DNA of 6,574 nt from Chloroflexales bacterium (GTDB taxonomy: Bacteria; Chloroflexota; Chloroflexia; Chloroflexales; Chloroflexaceae): assembly GCA_013336035.1 (NCBI GenBank), contig JAAXUL010000458.1:1-6574 (forward strand), in the 5' to 3' direction. Every line of letters starts with the position of its first letter. The stretch's first letter is position 1. Made by a program: the position numbers and the translations under genes. Positions 5,880 through 6,574 of this stretch are shown here, in pieces. A model generated the notes under the pieces. The model was not told where the DNA came from, made no database searches, and worked only from the letters and a program-made list of their open reading frames with translations.

Positions 5880-6574
5880 TTACTCCTCAGCCTGGGCCGC
5901 GGGCCCGTCCTCATCGGCGAGGCGCGCGGCGCTGACCGAGGCGTCAATGGTGAGACGGCCGTGGGCGGGGAAGTGGACGACGAGCAGCTCACGGTCGTCC
6001 TCGATGCTGCTCTCGATGACCTCGCCGCGGCCGTAGGGCGTACAGACGATCTGGTCGCCCGGGTGAAAGCGGGCCGCGTCTGCCCCATCGTCGTTGCTGG
6101 GTGCGCGCACGGGCCGGCCCGCGGATGACTTGCGCCCCTCCTGGCGCTCGCGCTGCTCGCGCATATGGCGCAGGCGGGCGACCATAGCGGCGGCGTCTGG
6201 CAGGGGATCAGGCTCGGGGGGCGGGGCTTTCTGGTGTGTGGGTGGGGCGGCGCCACGCACCACCGCGGGCGGCGGATCGGTGGTACCCCGACGCGAGGTC
6301 GGGGGCGGCGCATCAGGACGACGCGGGGGGTCTGCGTGAGATACGGCGCGGTGTCCGGCCGGGCGGGCAGGGGGCGGCTCGCCGGCTGCAGTCTGGCCGC
6401 GGCCACGCCCGCGAGCTCGGGGCGGGGGTGCCGCCTCGCGGGCAGCGCGCTCGCGGGCCTCGATGGCCTCGCGCTCGCGGGCGGCCTGCTCGGCACGCTC
6501 GCGGGCCTCGATGGCCTCACGCTCCCGCGCCTCCCGCTCCTGCTCGGCGCGCTCGGCGCGCTCCCTCGCCTCGC
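5880..6574 (-). CDS. C-terminal part of a gene with Glu/Arg repeat helix and Tudor/SH3-like domain (partial)
   Basis: The frame is open from the right edge of the window to a TAA at 5882-5880, at least 231 codons, with its start outside the window. Reading N to C it has three parts. First is a Glu/Arg/Ala-rich helix with repeated REREAIEARERA (about 6441-6574). Second is a Pro- and Arg-rich disordered linker including RGRGRG (about 6276-6440), then a charged stretch MREQRERQEGRK. Third is a small beta domain, about 5919-6068, reading FHPGDQIVCTPYGRGEVIES, then ELLVVHFPAHGRLTI. The F-x-P-G-D...Y-G-x-G-x-V-I pattern resembles the Tudor-like C-terminal domain of UvrD/PcrA helicases, which contacts RNA polymerase, and also more distantly CarD-type domains. 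No helicase motif is within the window. The long charged repeat is not usual for UvrD, so this may be a different protein with the same end domain. An internal GTG at 6263 could be mistaken for a start, but coding character continues well upstream of it. Confidence 0.7.
   Translation of the reverse strand, partial: EARERAERAEQEREAREREAIEARERAEQAAREREAIEARERAAREAAPPPRARGRGRGQTAAGEPPPARPAGHRAVSHADPPRRPDAPPPTSRRGTTDPPPAVVRGAAPPTHQKAPPPEPDPLPDAAAMVARLRHMREQRERQEGRKSSAGRPVRAPSNDDGADAARFHPGDQIVCTPYGRGEVIESSIEDDRELLVVHFPAHGRLTIDASVSAARLADEDGPAAQAEE
6448..6527 (-). repeat. In-frame direct repeat, 48-base period, coding a charged helix
   Basis: A 23-base segment (CGCTCGCGGGCCTCGATGGC plus CTC on the plus strand) occurs at 6448-6470 and again at 6496-6518, exactly 48 bases apart. 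The similarity continues imperfectly to about 6479 and 6527. In the minus-strand gene the period is 16 residues, with the shared peptide REREAIEARERA. The surrounding bases to the window edge carry further shorter ER/EA repeats (GCGCGCTC-like units), so the tract probably continues beyond the window. Confidence 0.75.

Noticed and set aside
5798..6520. 240-codon minus-strand open frame with Arg/Pro/Ser-rich translation
   Set aside because: It is out of frame with the Tudor-like gene, overlaps the end of the exported protein gene, and its composition is typical of a frame shadow in repeat-rich GC DNA.

Overview
The window is high-GC bacterial DNA with closely packed genes on both strands. It most likely comes from the Chloroflexota (class Chloroflexia). 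The main hints are a small secreted protein with an Ig-like domain and a C-terminal FLPMVM tail, a compact DUF2723 membrane protein, and a remnant of a LuxR/NarL-type regulator. The taxonomic call is an inference from protein style, because no rRNA or tRNA is present.

Layout, left to right. (1) Positions 10-309, minus: a 99-codon reading frame that looks like the N-terminal half of a GNAT acetyltransferase, probably cut off by a frameshift near the window edge. (2) Positions 397-1720, plus: a two-gene operon encoding an AAC(3)/YokD-type N-acetyltransferase and, 19 bases later, an RraA-fold protein that keeps the Arg-Asp pair of the 4-hydroxy-4-methyl-2-oxoglutarate aldolases. (3) Positions 1736-3397, minus: a full-length fatty-acid-CoA-ligase-type AMP-forming enzyme, convergent with the operon at a 15-base gap, with a perfect Shine-Dalgarno, a GTG start and an extended -10 promoter. 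(4) Positions 3398-3765: a gene-poor stretch holding a decayed C-terminus of a LuxR-type helix-turn-helix regulator (minus) and two compact GC hairpins ahead of the next gene. (5) Positions 3766-5827, plus: a DUF2723 polytopic membrane protein (GT-C-like) followed by a small exported Ig-like protein, probably one transcript. (6) Positions 5880-6574, minus: the C-terminal part of a gene that runs off the window. It has a Glu/Arg/Ala-rich repeat helix, a Pro-rich linker and a C-terminal Tudor/SH3-like domain resembling the tail of UvrD/PcrA helicases.

The genes do not form one obvious pathway. The first operon and the ligase suggest small-molecule or acyl metabolism. The DUF2723 and exported-protein pair points to the cell envelope. 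I found no phage, transposon, CRISPR, tRNA or rRNA. I see no convincing new system here. The items most worth a second look are the two broken genes (GNAT-like and LuxR-like), the C-terminal tail of the exported protein, and the repeat-rich Tudor-like protein.
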